From an uncultured Sulfuricurvum sp. (GTDB lineage: Bacteria > Campylobacterota > Campylobacteria > Campylobacterales > Sulfurimonadaceae), in the NCBI GenBank assembly GCA_903844635.1, contig CAIMUF010000074.1, positions 186,001 through 250,000 of the forward strand: a stretch of 64,000 nt of DNA, in the 5' to 3' direction. Each line of letters begins with the position of its first letter. The stretch's first letter is position 1. The position numbers and the translations under genes were made by a program. Of the stretch, positions 35,601 to 45,171 are shown piece after piece. Below the pieces are notes generated by a model that was not told where the DNA came from, ran no database searches, and worked only from the letters and a program-made list of their open reading frames with translations.

Positions 35601-35761
35601 TCGTACTCTTGTGCCTGAGTGGTTTGAATATAGGCGATGAGATCTTCGGGGTAGAGAGCGAGTGATTTATTATAACCTTCACTGCTCCCCTCCACCCAGT
35701 TATGATTGGTCAAATACTCAACTATCTCGGTTTCAAAAGTGATCTCTTTGTGTTTGCTCAT
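32636..35761 (-). CDS. hsdR: Type I restriction enzyme, restriction/translocase subunit
   Basis: A 1041-residue HsdR. The N-terminal nuclease domain has the PD-ExK signature NSIDLMLFLNGIPVATIELK (about 135-155). The SF2 motor follows: motif I QHSAGSGKSNSIAWL (about 308), Walker B IADEAHSSQTG (about 422), motif III FAFTATPKS and motif VI QTLSRLNRTYPGK. The C-terminal helical region contacts the methylase complex. GAGGG precedes the ATG. It is separated from the rest of the hsd operon by four extra genes and a 307-base gap, so it probably has its own promoter. It looks intact. Confidence 0.96.
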   Translation of the reverse strand: MSKHKEITFETEIVEYLTNHNWVEGSSEGYNKSLALYPEDLIAYIQTTQAQEYEKFSKRHQSNTDLALCRHVASMMDKQGSLYFLRHELKEINARFKLCQFKPDLYSDKLQVDYDTNILRVVRQVYYSQHNRNSIDLMLFLNGIPVATIELKTDFTQNVQDAINQYKYDRNPKDPATKHEEPLLAFKRRSLVHFAVSTDEVYMTSQLKGKDTFFLPFNKGNGGAAGNPHNPNGYATSYLWEEVFSKETWLKIIGRYIHLEVKDKEDFTGKKYKSESLIFPRYHQLDVVTALIEDSKVNGAGQRYLIQHSAGSGKSNSIAWLAHQLSSLHSETSERIFNSVIVITDRTVLDSQLQETISQFEHKDGVVVAINRDEGEGSKSEQLVNALEKGAAIIIVTIQTFPFVIDAIRERTTLKGKRYAIIADEAHSSQTGATAKKLREVLTTQQIAEGEEISAEDVIAAALTARSESDNISYFAFTATPKSKTLQMFGTLPDPTRPAASDNIPHPFHSYTMRQAIEEGFILDILKSYTTYDMAYKLATAEGEREVDSKKAKVQLAKWIKLHPYNIAQKIEIIIEHFRTHIAHLLDGQAKAMVVTGSRKEAVRYKLAFDQYIKENSYSNIAAMVAFSGSVIDDAEGVSNEYTEATMNPNLKGRNMRKAFDSDDYQVMIVANKFQTGFDQPKLCAMYVDKKLSGVEAVQTLSRLNRTYPGKEVVFILDFFNKPEEIKEAFDPYYTTASLTDVSDPNGIFEIQMKLDAHGIYTHNEVEQFAKAYFDPKGTQEAMSSAVKPAADRYKTRYKAALDAIKAAHTAHDNATTNKDEAGIHNAQRDITGAKEDKDALDLFKKDLGTFVRMYEFLSQIVDYDDSELEKLCAYARGLLPNLKVIDITPPIDIGSVQMTHYSLRNKKIQSINLESGTIDPDAPGGGIARDSATDTIEHIVEKMNELFAGELSDEDKLNYARTIRDKVMENDKVVEQFRTNSKEQAMMGDFPVAMTDAIILSMDAHKNMASQLLNEDKVRDGFARIVLDMIYQDMGKVMHA

Positions 35762-36068
35762 CTATTTCCCTCTATACCTTGGCTAAAATGTGTCTAACCT
35801 TGTCTAATTTTTTGGATTCGTAAAAACCCATACACCTTTTTGCGAAGTGCCCTTAAATACGACACTTTTATCTCTTACAGACATTGCGTATAAAATATTC
35901 ATTCCTTATTTTGCATCTAAAATATCAGGGAGCTTGTCTAAAAAATTTAATACAGTAATAAGTTTTATCCACTTTTCATTCTTTTTAGTATATCATTCTC
36001 TTGCTCAACTACCATTGTGTATGTAAGAGGTGACCGCGAGTTCGCTCGGTCCATAATAAGCGACCCTT
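35762..36068. other. Non-coding spacer upstream of hsdR
   Basis: A 307-base A/T-rich gap between the accessory cassette and hsdR. Near its distal end a hairpin can form: GACC-GCGA (gt) TCGC-tc-GGTC at 36032-36052, just after the BECR-like gene stop, possibly a terminator or attenuator. No gene or convincing -10 box for hsdR was found by eye. Confidence 0.45.
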
Positions 36069-36614
36069 TCAAAACCATTCACATCCTACCAAATCACCGT
36101 CTTTTTTATTTACATATTTTTCAAAACGTTCCTGATATTCATCTCTTTTGTCATCATATGTAATATAAAAACTTGTTACCAAAAAAGAATCATTAGCCCC
36201 TAGTTTTTGAAGAATAACAACGAAATCTTTTTGATAGAGCCACAAATACAATCTTATAGGCTTTTTGTCGGTCGTCTCTTTACGATAAAAAAGTTTGATT
36301 TGAGGATCAGTATGATTTTCAATAATAAGCTTAACCCATTCCAGTCGTTCAGCTCGAGCAAAATCAGGTAAACGCTCTTTGCGTGGAACAGTTTTCTTCC
36401 CTTCTTTAACTTGGTAGGACTGCTCCCGTGAGGTTAGATGCCAAAAGCTTTTTTCTTTTCCGTCTTCTTTTTTATACGTTTGAGGGTTGATGTAGATAGT
36501 AGAATTCAAATATGTTTTGCTATCGATAAAATCCACACAAAAATAGTCATCATAAAGCACCTCAAAAAGTTCGGAAACTTCTAAATCTTCCAATGGAATA
36601 AGGCTACTAAACAT
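36069..36614 (-). CDS. Possible BECR-fold RNase, accessory to type I RM
   Basis: A 181-residue protein. The C-terminal half has the outline of barnase/EndoU/colicin/RelE-like (BECR) nucleases: FWHLTSREQSY, then ERLEWVKLIIENH, a strand with RLYLWLYQKDFVVILQKLG and SFLVTSFYITYDDKRDEY. The His/Arg/Thr placement fits phage-type BECR domains, but I cannot confirm it. ATG 36614 overlaps the DUF3800 stop by eight bases (ATGTTTAG); an ATG at 36668 would give 199 residues and a 62-base overlap. Last gene of the hsdS-linked cassette. Confidence 0.5.
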   Translation of the reverse strand: MFSSLIPLEDLEVSELFEVLYDDYFCVDFIDSKTYLNSTIYINPQTYKKEDGKEKSFWHLTSREQSYQVKEGKKTVPRKERLPDFARAERLEWVKLIIENHTDPQIKLFYRKETTDKKPIRLYLWLYQKDFVVILQKLGANDSFLVTSFYITYDDKRDEYQERFEKYVNKKDGDLVGCEWF

Positions 36615-37308
36615 CTGAGAGAGTCCATCTAAAAATATTGCATTTTTTTGCCCACGGCTTTGTTCCATGAATATCGCCGATATTACTTCCCTCTGTTTTT
36701 ATTTTGGAATCAATATGCTCCGCAATATAGGTTTTTATCTCACTGCTGTGCTTAATATCTTCCCTGTTAACATACCCAATAGCCCCGATAAAAAGGTCAC
36801 ACAACTGTATTAGTTGTGATTCATGCGAATGTATAATATTAAAAAGAGGTGTTCCGTAATTGGCATTTTCAAGCACTTTGGCAAGTTCACCCACCCGTTT
36901 TGATCCCAATGAATCCTTGTAGTCAAAATAGATTTTAAATTGATCGTTTTTATTGAGCAAGTCTCGCAAGGTGTAATAGTACACGACATAGTAAAATTCA
37001 TCATGCGTTCGACCATATCGTTCATGATTGACTTTGGATTTGTTCATTACAAGAGTCGCTTTAAACTGCATGAATTCTGATGTGAAAAAATAATCTATCA
37101 GTTCTTTGTAGAATTCTTTTTGTTTGGCGACGAGCTTAGTCCATTTTAATTCAGTTTGATAGTTGTGCTTATGGCGTAAGAACTTGATATGTTTATTGGC
37201 TTCTATAATCCTCGATTCTTCTATTCGGATCGCACCATTGACCATTAAATTGGAATTGTCGGATAGTAGATGATTACTTTCATCACAAAAGATTTTATAG
37301 GCACTCAT
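36607..37308 (-). CDS. DUF3800 protein (RNase H-like fold)
   Basis: A 233-residue DUF3800 member. The N-terminal FCDESNHLLSDNSN carries the conserved D-E-S; later parts include KIYFDYKDSLGSKR (Asp) and the closing motif HSHESQLIQLCDLFIGAIGY, in which the acidic/Gln-Leu-x-D-L pattern is typical. DUF3800 proteins have an RNase H-like fold and are common next to defence and mobile genes; activity is mostly unproven. It overlaps the membrane-protein stop by four bases and is coupled to the possible BECR nuclease. Confidence 0.8.
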   Translation of the reverse strand: MSAYKIFCDESNHLLSDNSNLMVNGAIRIEESRIIEANKHIKFLRHKHNYQTELKWTKLVAKQKEFYKELIDYFFTSEFMQFKATLVMNKSKVNHERYGRTHDEFYYVVYYYTLRDLLNKNDQFKIYFDYKDSLGSKRVGELAKVLENANYGTPLFNIIHSHESQLIQLCDLFIGAIGYVNREDIKHSSEIKTYIAEHIDSKIKTEGSNIGDIHGTKPWAKKCNIFRWTLSDV

Positions 37309-38246
37309 TGTTTTATTCCTTTTATCATTTCAACCAGCTTTAGCCCACCGGCAGTAGTAATCTGGATTTGATTGCTTGAATTTTTAGACAAAATCTCTTG
37401 TTGTATCAAGTCGTTGAGAATATTCCTTGCAACAGCTTTTGGTATATTAAATTCTTTGTACATCGTATCTAAAATGTTGGCTTCGTAAGTTGTGTCATAA
37501 GAATCATGCAAATATTGTACAACTTTTGAAAATTCATTATCAGGAATCATAGTAGCTACTGAACTATCTACTTGAACCCCTCCCACTTGGACAGTTGCAT
37601 TGACTACCCCAACTGATGCCAATTGTTTTTCAAGTTCAATTACTTTTTTCTCCAATTCAGCGTATTCATCATTCTTCGCTGATAAGAATCCTTTAACTTG
37701 ATTTAATTGATTTTCAAGTTGCCCATTAGTCGTTTTCATGGACTCAATCATTGTATTTGAAATATTCGCAGCTACTTTATAAGCCTCTATTTCATTTTGA
37801 AGGGGCTTAAGATCATTCTCCAATTTTATTTTATATTCTTCCTCTTTTTTTCTAAGTTTAGTTAAAACTTCATCTTTTTCTTCAGTAAGCCGAGAAACTT
37901 CTTTTCTAATTTCACGTGCTTCTTCTTGTGTTAAAGGTGTTTCATCCTCGATTTTTTGCTTGACCCATTTGGACCATTTATTGTAAAAGAGCGTCGCATA
38001 GTAAAATCCTAGTGCAAAAGCTGGATAAATAAATACATATACCAAAGCGATGTAGAGCGGATATAAAAATTCGATGTGATATACACTGAGATGCATAAGT
38101 TTTTTTTCGAGTGTGCTGTCGCCAAAATAAACTAACAAATATTTGTGATTTAGAAGTACCCATGAGATAATATATGAACTCATAAACGGAGTATAAGCAA
38201 AATCGTAAAGCTTAGCTTTAATCGAGTCTTTTATGTCATCAAGCAT
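37305..38246 (-). CDS. Membrane-anchored coiled-coil protein with winged-helix end
   Basis: A 313-residue protein. Two N-terminal membrane segments (about 20-40 and 55-88) are followed by a long charged coiled coil (about 95-215, with RKEVSRLTEEKDEVLTKL and ELEKKVIELEKQL). A linker with VQVGGVQVDSS follows, and the C-terminal 75 residues look like a winged helix (NIPKAVARNILNDLIQQEIL, ITTAGGLKLVEMI). It follows the KAP NTPase by 13 bases. The design suggests a membrane sensor or effector that senses or contacts DNA or partners through its C-terminus. No named family recognised. Confidence 0.7.
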   Translation of the reverse strand: MLDDIKDSIKAKLYDFAYTPFMSSYIISWVLLNHKYLLVYFGDSTLEKKLMHLSVYHIEFLYPLYIALVYVFIYPAFALGFYYATLFYNKWSKWVKQKIEDETPLTQEEAREIRKEVSRLTEEKDEVLTKLRKKEEEYKIKLENDLKPLQNEIEAYKVAANISNTMIESMKTTNGQLENQLNQVKGFLSAKNDEYAELEKKVIELEKQLASVGVVNATVQVGGVQVDSSVATMIPDNEFSKVVQYLHDSYDTTYEANILDTMYKEFNIPKAVARNILNDLIQQEILSKNSSNQIQITTAGGLKLVEMIKGIKQ

Positions 38247-38259
38247 TCTTCATCCTCTT

Positions 38260-39594
38260 TTAGCTCATTTCCATCTGTAAATCAATTTCTTTATTCAACG
38301 CTTCAAATATTTGATCTATACCAATATCATATTGCCCTAAATGTCCAGCATAATTTTTAAATTTATCTGTTACTTTATCAAAGCCTTCAATATGACCTTT
38401 GTGCCACTCTGACAGAGCATTTAAGTAGTAATCTCCAGTAGGGTTATGAATCAATCGAGCATTTATTGAATCAATTCGTTCTTTTGCAATTCGGTGTGCG
38501 GTTGGATCGTTTGCCAATATTCGTACAAAAAGGGCAGAATCTGAGACTTTTAAAGCAGTCACATATGCTAGTAGATGGTCTGATATATTATGAGGATATG
38601 CAAATGCATATAGAGCGATACAACGTTCAATGTCTCTCAAAGAAAGATTGAGAACGGGAGCAAGTAGTGAGATTCCCTGGACAAAACTTTCTATTTGACT
38701 ACCGGCATCAAATTTATAGTTCTTGGCGACATTCTGAACAAAACGTTTTGTACGCTCATAACGTAAAGTTTCACCAACTTGTTCCTTTGGTAGTTTAAAG
38801 AAAAAATTGACAAACTTACTCAAATACAATGCAGCATCGGTTTCAGCTCCATATACTCCTTTGACAGCTTTTTCGAGCTGATTTCGATTGAGCAATAATA
38901 CGAAGACAATATTCGGCACATCAAAAAAATGTTTTATTCGTTCGATTAACTCTACTGCAAATGTTGGTTTGCAGCGGTCAAGTTCGTCGATAAAAATGAC
39001 AACGGGTCTATCTGGATCAGAATTGGCGAACTGGGTCAATTGCGCTTTGAACTCTTGCATAAGCACTTTATCACCAGCATGCTTTGTAAGCCTGTCTTTG
39101 ATCCATACGCTACTGGTGTCAGCACTATCATCAACGGCACTCTCTAAAATATCATTTGCTTTATCGGAAAGATTGCTTGTACCAAGAGCCCAATGACCAA
39201 TAGCATTAACAAGTATCTTAGTTCCTAATGGCAAAAGAGCTTTTGCAATATTCGCCGCTGTTTCAGTCAGTTTAGGAGCAAGATCATTTTCACCGATAAC
39301 TTCCAATATCTCAGCACTAAGAAGCATAAATGGATCTTCAATATAGTCTTGCTCGAATGCATCGATATAAATCACACTGTGTGCTTCGTTTTTGAGATGC
39401 TCAGCCCAATTACGACCAAACCAGGTTTTTCCTTCTCCCCATGAAGCATCGATGGCGAGTACGGCACCAGCTTGTAACCGATAGAGGTAAGTGGTCAAAT
39501 GTACTGCCAGCTGTTTTCTATTTAGTAAATCCCCTTGAAAAGGTTGCTCACCAACGATTGGAAGACGTGGTAATGCTAAAATTGGATCACTCAT
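38260..39594 (-). CDS. KAP-family P-loop NTPase
   Basis: A 444-residue KAP NTPase. Walker A is IDASWGEGKTWFGRNW (about 48-60) and Walker B is VVIFIDELDRCKP (about 197-208), both close to the KAP consensus. A moderately hydrophobic segment (LLPLGTKILVNAIGHW, about 124-140) could contact the membrane. KAP NTPases include F-plasmid PifA, which excludes phage T7. The ATG overlaps the hsdS stop by four bases, so it is made with the modification subunits. It heads a four-gene cassette ending at 36069. Confidence 0.9.
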   Translation of the reverse strand: MSDPILALPRLPIVGEQPFQGDLLNRKQLAVHLTTYLYRLQAGAVLAIDASWGEGKTWFGRNWAEHLKNEAHSVIYIDAFEQDYIEDPFMLLSAEILEVIGENDLAPKLTETAANIAKALLPLGTKILVNAIGHWALGTSNLSDKANDILESAVDDSADTSSVWIKDRLTKHAGDKVLMQEFKAQLTQFANSDPDRPVVIFIDELDRCKPTFAVELIERIKHFFDVPNIVFVLLLNRNQLEKAVKGVYGAETDAALYLSKFVNFFFKLPKEQVGETLRYERTKRFVQNVAKNYKFDAGSQIESFVQGISLLAPVLNLSLRDIERCIALYAFAYPHNISDHLLAYVTALKVSDSALFVRILANDPTAHRIAKERIDSINARLIHNPTGDYYLNALSEWHKGHIEGFDKVTDKFKNYAGHLGQYDIGIDQIFEALNKEIDLQMEMS

Positions 39595-40853
39595 GCTTCC
39601 CTTCTCACATCAATCTTCCCTGTAACCGCTGCAGAGATCAAAGCCGTGCGCCGTTCTTTCATCAATTCTATCGTTTGACGGGCTTTGGCAATGAGGGTAT
39701 CAATTTTAGCGGTTTGGGTGTCGATATAACCTGTGATAGCGATTTGCTCTAGGAGTGGAGGTAAAGCAATTTGAATGTTAGCAATTTGTTCAAAATTCAA
39801 TCCTTCTCTAGCAGCACCATTTTGAAAAGCATCTATTTGAGTTTTTGCAGTAGCTGATTTCATTACCAGTGCAATGTAAGGTCTCATTTCTATTGAGCTT
39901 ATTCGAATGATACAGACATGCTGATTTACATTTGCTACATCAAAATCATATGGCACTAACGTAGTTCTACCAATTGAGGCACCCGTAACATTCAAAAGTA
40001 TATCGCCAGCTTTTACTCTAGTATTTGCCATCTCTTCATCTATTTCTTTTGAAATAAATACTACATCGTCAAGTCGTAAACCTTCATCATAAACATTTTG
40101 ACTTCGAATAAAAACAATCCCTTCATCAGCATATACTTCACTTCCGCCTCTAGGTGTTTTTCCACTTCCGATTTTACTAGATAAAAAGCCTATTTTACTT
40201 ATTTCCCAGTGCTCAGGCACTTCCCCCAACCACTCAACCCCACTATCTTTCAAAGTCACATCAGGATCAATCCCTTTGGTAACGGCATGAGAAATCATAG
40301 CAGAGCGTTTTTCCCCCAACAGCTCGATCATTCGCTGTTGTTTAGCGATGAGGGTATCGATTTTGGCGGTTTGAATGTCGAGGAAGTTGGCGATGGCGGT
40401 TTGTTCTTCGTATGACGGGGTTGCGAAATCAATATTGTGCAAATTCTCTTGGGTCATACTTGGTACTGCTGATCCATATTGATAGTAATCAAACTTAATT
40501 GTCAGGCAAGAATAATAGAGAAACTTTGGGAATGTAGTTTTAGCAATATCAGTGTAGTACATAGTATCTACAGTCCAAAACGGCTCAATAATGAAAAGAG
40601 GTTTATCGATAGTTCCCTTACGTCCCAGCAATACTGATGGCTTATCATAGAGATATTCATTAGCTCTGCCAAATTCTCCACCTGAGCCATAAACTGGATA
40701 CTGTCCATTATCTGACAAAACCTTTTTTTGGTCTTGCCCATTTTTTATTCGTGCATGATATTTGAGTCTTTTAGGTAGCCAATCTTTTGGCACTTCTCCC
40801 AACCATTCAACACCACTGTCTTTGTAACTCGGATAAGGTTGGTAACGGCTCAT
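39591..40853 (-). CDS. hsdS: Type I restriction-modification specificity subunit
   Basis: A 420-residue HsdS with two target-recognition domains. Each half begins with KDSGVEWLGEVP (about residues 11 and 205) and ends with a conserved helix QTAKIDTLIAK...ELL.EKR, showing internal duplication. The variable parts (about 25-150 and 225-370) decide the two half-sites and cannot be read by eye. The overlaps with the DUF1016 gene upstream and the KAP gene downstream are four bases each. It looks intact. Confidence 0.95.
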   Translation of the reverse strand: MSRYQPYPSYKDSGVEWLGEVPKDWLPKRLKYHARIKNGQDQKKVLSDNGQYPVYGSGGEFGRANEYLYDKPSVLLGRKGTIDKPLFIIEPFWTVDTMYYTDIAKTTFPKFLYYSCLTIKFDYYQYGSAVPSMTQENLHNIDFATPSYEEQTAIANFLDIQTAKIDTLIAKQQRMIELLGEKRSAMISHAVTKGIDPDVTLKDSGVEWLGEVPEHWEISKIGFLSSKIGSGKTPRGGSEVYADEGIVFIRSQNVYDEGLRLDDVVFISKEIDEEMANTRVKAGDILLNVTGASIGRTTLVPYDFDVANVNQHVCIIRISSIEMRPYIALVMKSATAKTQIDAFQNGAAREGLNFEQIANIQIALPPLLEQIAITGYIDTQTAKIDTLIAKARQTIELMKERRTALISAAVTGKIDVRREA

Positions 40854-41851
40854 GCTTCCTCCCTAGAGCTGTCATACAAAAGCTCATGGAGTTTGGCACG
40901 AATGAGTTTTTTATCGGGGAGCTGTGTCTCATAGTGTGCGACTAGTGTCGGAGAGATATTGCGACTCAGGGCGTATTCTACGACTTCATCATCTTTGTCC
41001 CTGCAAATGAGCACCCCAATACTTGGGTTCTCATGCGTTTTTTTGACATCACGATCCAGTGCTTCGAGATAAAAATTGAGTTGCCCTAAGTGTTCGGGTT
41101 CAAACTTGCCGATCTTGAGCTCAAACGCCACCAAAGCTGCCAGCTCTCGATGAAAGAAAAGCAAATCGATGTAAAAGTCACGGTTACCCACCTGCAAGCG
41201 ATACTCTTCCCCCACAAAGATAAAATCTCCCCCAAGTTCGAGGATAAATTGCTTCATCTGGGCTATGAGTGATTTTTGGAGAGTGGATTCACTATGTTTT
41301 TGTGGAAGTCCCAAAAACTCTAAAACATAACTGTCTTTGAAGGTGTTTTCGATGTTTGGATGTATTTCTCTCAGCACTGCCGAGAGTTTTGTATTGCCTA
41401 TCATGGTGCGCTCAAAGAATGAAGCATCGATTTGCCGATCCAGTTCTCTTGACGAGTATCGCTCTTTGGTCGCCAATAGTAGATAAAACTCTCGTTCTTC
41501 AGATGTTTTACAGCGTGAAAAGATAATGGTGTTATTCGTCCATGTCAATTCTCTCACCAGTGGCGAGAGTTTTTCATCTCCACTATAGGTCTCATAAAAC
41601 TGCTTCATTCTCCAGAGGTTTTTATCACTAAAGCCTTTTAACTCAGGTTCTGTTTGAGCGATAAAAGTTGCCAACTCTTTGACTACCCCTTTGCCCCAAG
41701 ATGCGTTTTGAACCTTTTGGCTGATGGTCTGACCAATGTTCCAGTAGAGTTCTATAAGCGATGAATTGATGGTGGCATAGATTTTTTGTTTCGATGTTTT
41801 AATATGCTCTAAGATCGGAGAAAAGTCTTGATGAGAGGGTTTTATATTCAC
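40850..41851 (-). CDS. DUF1016 (YhcG-type) PDDEXK nuclease
   Basis: A 333-residue protein. The N-terminal half has the DUF1016 layout ([17 protein letters not shown], then [10 protein letters not shown] and LWRMKQFYE). The C-terminal half is a PDDEXK nuclease: [26 protein letters not shown] (Asp about 229, E-x-K about 243) with [11 protein letters not shown]. Members are often carried next to type I RM genes and are thought to be accessory nucleases. It sits between hsdM and hsdS with four-base overlaps on both sides, so it is part of the operon and not a later insertion between transcripts. Confidence 0.9.
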   Translation of the reverse strand: MNIKPSHQDFSPILEHIKTSKQKIYATINSSLIELYWNIGQTISQKVQNASWGKGVVKELATFIAQTEPELKGFSDKNLWRMKQFYETYSGDEKLSPLVRELTWTNNTIIFSRCKTSEEREFYLLLATKERYSSRELDRQIDASFFERTMIGNTKLSAVLREIHPNIENTFKDSYVLEFLGLPQKHSESTLQKSLIAQMKQFILELGGDFIFVGEEYRLQVGNRDFYIDLLFFHRELAALVAFELKIGKFEPEHLGQLNFYLEALDRDVKKTHENPSIGVLICRDKDDEVVEYALSRNISPTLVAHYETQLPDKKLIRAKLHELLYDSSREEA

Positions 41852-43587
41852 GAATGTACCTCATTGAGCAGATCAAGAATCTCTTTGGTAATACCGTCAA
41901 GTTCCGTATCGATTTCATGCAGGCTTCGTGGCGGTGTGTATTCGTAGAAATGGCGGTTAAATGGAATCTCGTAGCCCACGATACCGATCTTCCCATCTTT
42001 GGGATCGATATGTTTTTTATCCTCACTGATCCATGCGTCGGGAACATGAGGGAGAACTTCACGTTTGAAATACGTTTGGATATTTTCAGACAGTGGAATG
42101 TTTTCGTTATCACGCAGTGAAGTATCTGGCTTAGGTTTCCCTTTTGTCATCACAACTTTACCCTCTTCGATTACGGGACGTTCGACGGTGATGCGACGGT
42201 ATCCGAAATCAGTGGTATCAAAAATCTTGCACACTTTACTCTCTTCGAATGCACCGTAAATACGGGTAATCTCATCGATAGCAGGCTCTTTGAGTTCTTT
42301 ACGCTTGCTTCCCAGTGATTTACGCATACTCTCACCCATCCCTGTAGCATTGACGAGTTGGACTTTGCCTTTGCGTTCAGGGGCTTTGTGATTTGAAAGT
42401 ATCCAGATATAGGTGGAAATACCGGTATTGAAAAACATATCGGTAGGCATCGCTACGATACCCTCTAGTAGATCATTTTCCAAGATATAACGGCGAATTT
42501 CACTCTCACCGCTTCCTGCACCGCCGGTAAAGAGGGGCGAACCGTTGAGAATGATCCCGATGCGGCTACCACCCTCTGATTTAGGACGCATTTTTGAGAT
42601 GAGATGAAGCAAGAAGAGCAAACTTCCATCACTCACACGAGGTAATCCAGGACCAAAACGTCCGCCGAAACCTTTTTCTAACTGCTCCTTTTTAACTTCT
42701 TTTTCAACTTTTTTCCACTCAACACCAAACGGGGGATTGGAGAGCATATAGTCGAACTTCTTATCATAGAGCTGATCGTCGCTCAGAGTATTACCGTATT
42801 TGATATTGGCGACATCCTGACCCTTTATGAGCATATCCGCTTTACATATAGCATACGATTCAGGATTTAATTCTTGACCAAACGTCACCAGTTTTGCTTT
42901 TGGATTCATCTCATAAACGTATTCACTCCCGGAGGAGAGAAATCCTCCAGTACCAGCTGTAGGATCGTAGAGACTGCGAACAATCCCAGCTTTGGTCAAT
43001 ACAGAATCATCACCGATAAAGATGAGTGACGTAGTGAGACGCACAATGTCACGAGGGGTGAAATGCTCTCCTGCGGTTTCGTTAGAAGCTTCGGCAAATC
43101 GGCGAATGAGTTCCTCAAACACCAATCCCATCTGATGATTGCTGATAGCGTCAGGATGGAGATCAACGGTTGCGAATTTCTCTACAGTCTTATAGAGGAG
43201 GTTTGATTCATCCAAATAGGCTAACTGCTCGGTAAATTTATACCGCTCAAAAATCTCACGGGCATTAGGGCTGAAATCGGTTATAAGAGTTTCGAGATTG
43301 TGACAAAGATTCGCAGGATCTGCCAAAAGAGTAGATAGGGTAAAACGGGAAATATTATAAAAACTTTGCCCCGCTTTTTTGGTGAGGAATACATCGAGAG
43401 CGATTCCGAGATCTTTACGAGCTTGATATTCAGCGAGGACATCCGCGCGTGTTGGTTCGAGCACACATTCCAGACGGCGCAAAAGCGTAAAAGGCAAGAT
43501 AACCTTGCCATAATCAGATTGCTTGTAGTCACCTCGAAGGAGGTCGGCAACTGACCAGATAAACGCCGCTGTAGAAGAAAAACTCAT
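41848..43587 (-). CDS. hsdM: Type I restriction-modification DNA methyltransferase
   Basis: A 579-residue N6-adenine methyltransferase. An N-terminal helical domain ([20 protein letters not shown]) leads to the catalytic domain. SAM-binding motif I is [13 protein letters not shown] (about 204) and the catalytic motif IV is NPPFGVEW (about 282). The C-terminus ends in helices that contact HsdS. It heads the operon hsdM-DUF1016-hsdS-KAP-membrane-DUF3800-BECR and follows the integrase by 65 bases in the same direction. Confidence 0.96.
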   Translation of the reverse strand: MSFSSTAAFIWSVADLLRGDYKQSDYGKVILPFTLLRRLECVLEPTRADVLAEYQARKDLGIALDVFLTKKAGQSFYNISRFTLSTLLADPANLCHNLETLITDFSPNAREIFERYKFTEQLAYLDESNLLYKTVEKFATVDLHPDAISNHQMGLVFEELIRRFAEASNETAGEHFTPRDIVRLTTSLIFIGDDSVLTKAGIVRSLYDPTAGTGGFLSSGSEYVYEMNPKAKLVTFGQELNPESYAICKADMLIKGQDVANIKYGNTLSDDQLYDKKFDYMLSNPPFGVEWKKVEKEVKKEQLEKGFGGRFGPGLPRVSDGSLLFLLHLISKMRPKSEGGSRIGIILNGSPLFTGGAGSGESEIRRYILENDLLEGIVAMPTDMFFNTGISTYIWILSNHKAPERKGKVQLVNATGMGESMRKSLGSKRKELKEPAIDEITRIYGAFEESKVCKIFDTTDFGYRRITVERPVIEEGKVVMTKGKPKPDTSLRDNENIPLSENIQTYFKREVLPHVPDAWISEDKKHIDPKDGKIGIVGYEIPFNRHFYEYTPPRSLHEIDTELDGITKEILDLLNEVHS

Positions 43588-43652
43588 TAATAATCAACCT
43601 TGATGCTTTTTGTTAAATGATTATACATTAAGAGGCTGAAAGAAGCTAAAAA

Positions 43653-45011
43653 TCAATCTTTCCGTTCTTTGGTTTTATCAAGAAAATTAGCCCACCATTG
43701 CATTAATGGACGCATCTGTTCAGTGTAATCGGCCATGTGGGTATAGGCACGAATGGCTTTATTGTTTTCATGATGGTCGAGCACACGTTCGCGAGTTTCA
43801 AATAAGGCATCGTGTTCTTTTGCATAGGTTTCGCTGAGGCTGCGAAAAGTTCCACGAAAACTATGTGTGGTTTGTTTACGACCTTTGGATTCATCTGTAA
43901 AACCCATAATGCGAAGGGCTTTATTGCATGTCTCTTCATTCATGTGATCTTCGAAATCTTTAATACCGTGAAATATCCATGCTCCCCAACCGGTAATTTC
44001 TCGTGTCTCATTTAAAATTGAGATGGCTTGATCGGGTAAAGGTAGCACAAAATCAGGCAATGAGGGGTCAGGAACCTTCATTGCTGGTCGAGGTATGGTC
44101 AAGGTGCGTTTATCAAAATCGATCATATCCCATCGGAGCGTTGTGAGATTTTCCGCACGATAGGGAAGAATTACTACAAGTCGTAACGCATTGCGAACTA
44201 TTTTGCTATGTTTGTAGCCATCAATTGCGCGGAGGAGTTCACCTAAGATTTTTTCGTCAGTAATTTTTGCATAGTGATGATTTCCTTTACTTGGCGGAAC
44301 GATTTCATTAATATCGATTTCCATCGTAATATTAATGGGGGTTCGCTTATTGGCTTTTGCCCATTTCCATAGTTGCTTGCAGATGTCAAAAACACGACGG
44401 GCAGTTTCCGCTTTACCGTCAATAGCTTTATGACTTTTTGGAGTTACAACGTTAGGAACATTTTTGATGCAATTAATAATATCGCTGTCCGTAATATCCT
44501 CGATTACCTTTTCTCCGAGAGCAGGGAGAATATAGTGTTTCATGCGACTTTGGTAACGATCTACTTGACCGAGGCTGATAGCGTTGCTTTTAAAAATTAG
44601 AAAATCATTGAGAACATATTTTAGAAGATTCTGCTGCTTTTCTTTGTCAAGAGTAGCATGCAGTTTAATTTCGGCTTTTTCATCTTTACGTTTTTCAGAA
44701 GGGTTAATACCTTGAGATAGAAGAGTTCTGTACTCTCGACATAAATCTCGAGCATCACTAAGTGAAATTTCGGGGTATTTTCCTAGTGAGAGCGTGTTTT
44801 CTTTCTCGTTAAAATGATATTTAAATCTCCAAAGTTTAGAACCTTGTATTGTTATTTCTTTTATGGTTTGATCAGGAAGTACTTCTTTGATTTTTTTATA
44901 GGCTTTGATGATTAAAATGAGACCATCACCATCATAAAGCTTTTTGTCTTTTTCAATTGATGCTATTTTTTTGAGTAAGGAATCGCTTAAAGGTTTCGTT
45001 ATACGTGCCAT
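43653..45011 (-). CDS. P4-type tyrosine integrase
   Basis: A 452-residue integrase with an N-terminal DUF4102-like arm-binding domain (LSDSLLKKIASIEKDKKLYDGDGL, SLSDARDLCREYR) and a core-binding domain, then the catalytic domain with Arg in LPYRAENLTTLRW, His-x-x-Arg in THSFRGTFRSL and Tyr in NKAIRAYTHMA. The frame stays open upstream to 45272, into the tRNA region, but ATG 45011 (MARITKPLSD) is the natural start. It is oriented away from tRNA-Phe and lies 216 bases from its 3' end, the classic place for a tRNA-targeted island integrase. Confidence 0.92.
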   Translation of the reverse strand: MARITKPLSDSLLKKIASIEKDKKLYDGDGLILIIKAYKKIKEVLPDQTIKEITIQGSKLWRFKYHFNEKENTLSLGKYPEISLSDARDLCREYRTLLSQGINPSEKRKDEKAEIKLHATLDKEKQQNLLKYVLNDFLIFKSNAISLGQVDRYQSRMKHYILPALGEKVIEDITDSDIINCIKNVPNVVTPKSHKAIDGKAETARRVFDICKQLWKWAKANKRTPINITMEIDINEIVPPSKGNHHYAKITDEKILGELLRAIDGYKHSKIVRNALRLVVILPYRAENLTTLRWDMIDFDKRTLTIPRPAMKVPDPSLPDFVLPLPDQAISILNETREITGWGAWIFHGIKDFEDHMNEETCNKALRIMGFTDESKGRKQTTHSFRGTFRSLSETYAKEHDALFETRERVLDHHENNKAIRAYTHMADYTEQMRPLMQWWANFLDKTKERKD

Positions 45012-45171
45012 TTTGAGCCTTTTTAAGGGTACTTTTTTTATATAAAATGATTGTACCGAAAAGATACCCCTAAACGTACCCCTAAAAATCTTGGATTTGG
45101 ATAAATGACTATGGATGAGGCTGGACGGGTAAAATAGCTTAAAGTGCTTGAATGACGAGATTTGTAAGGTA

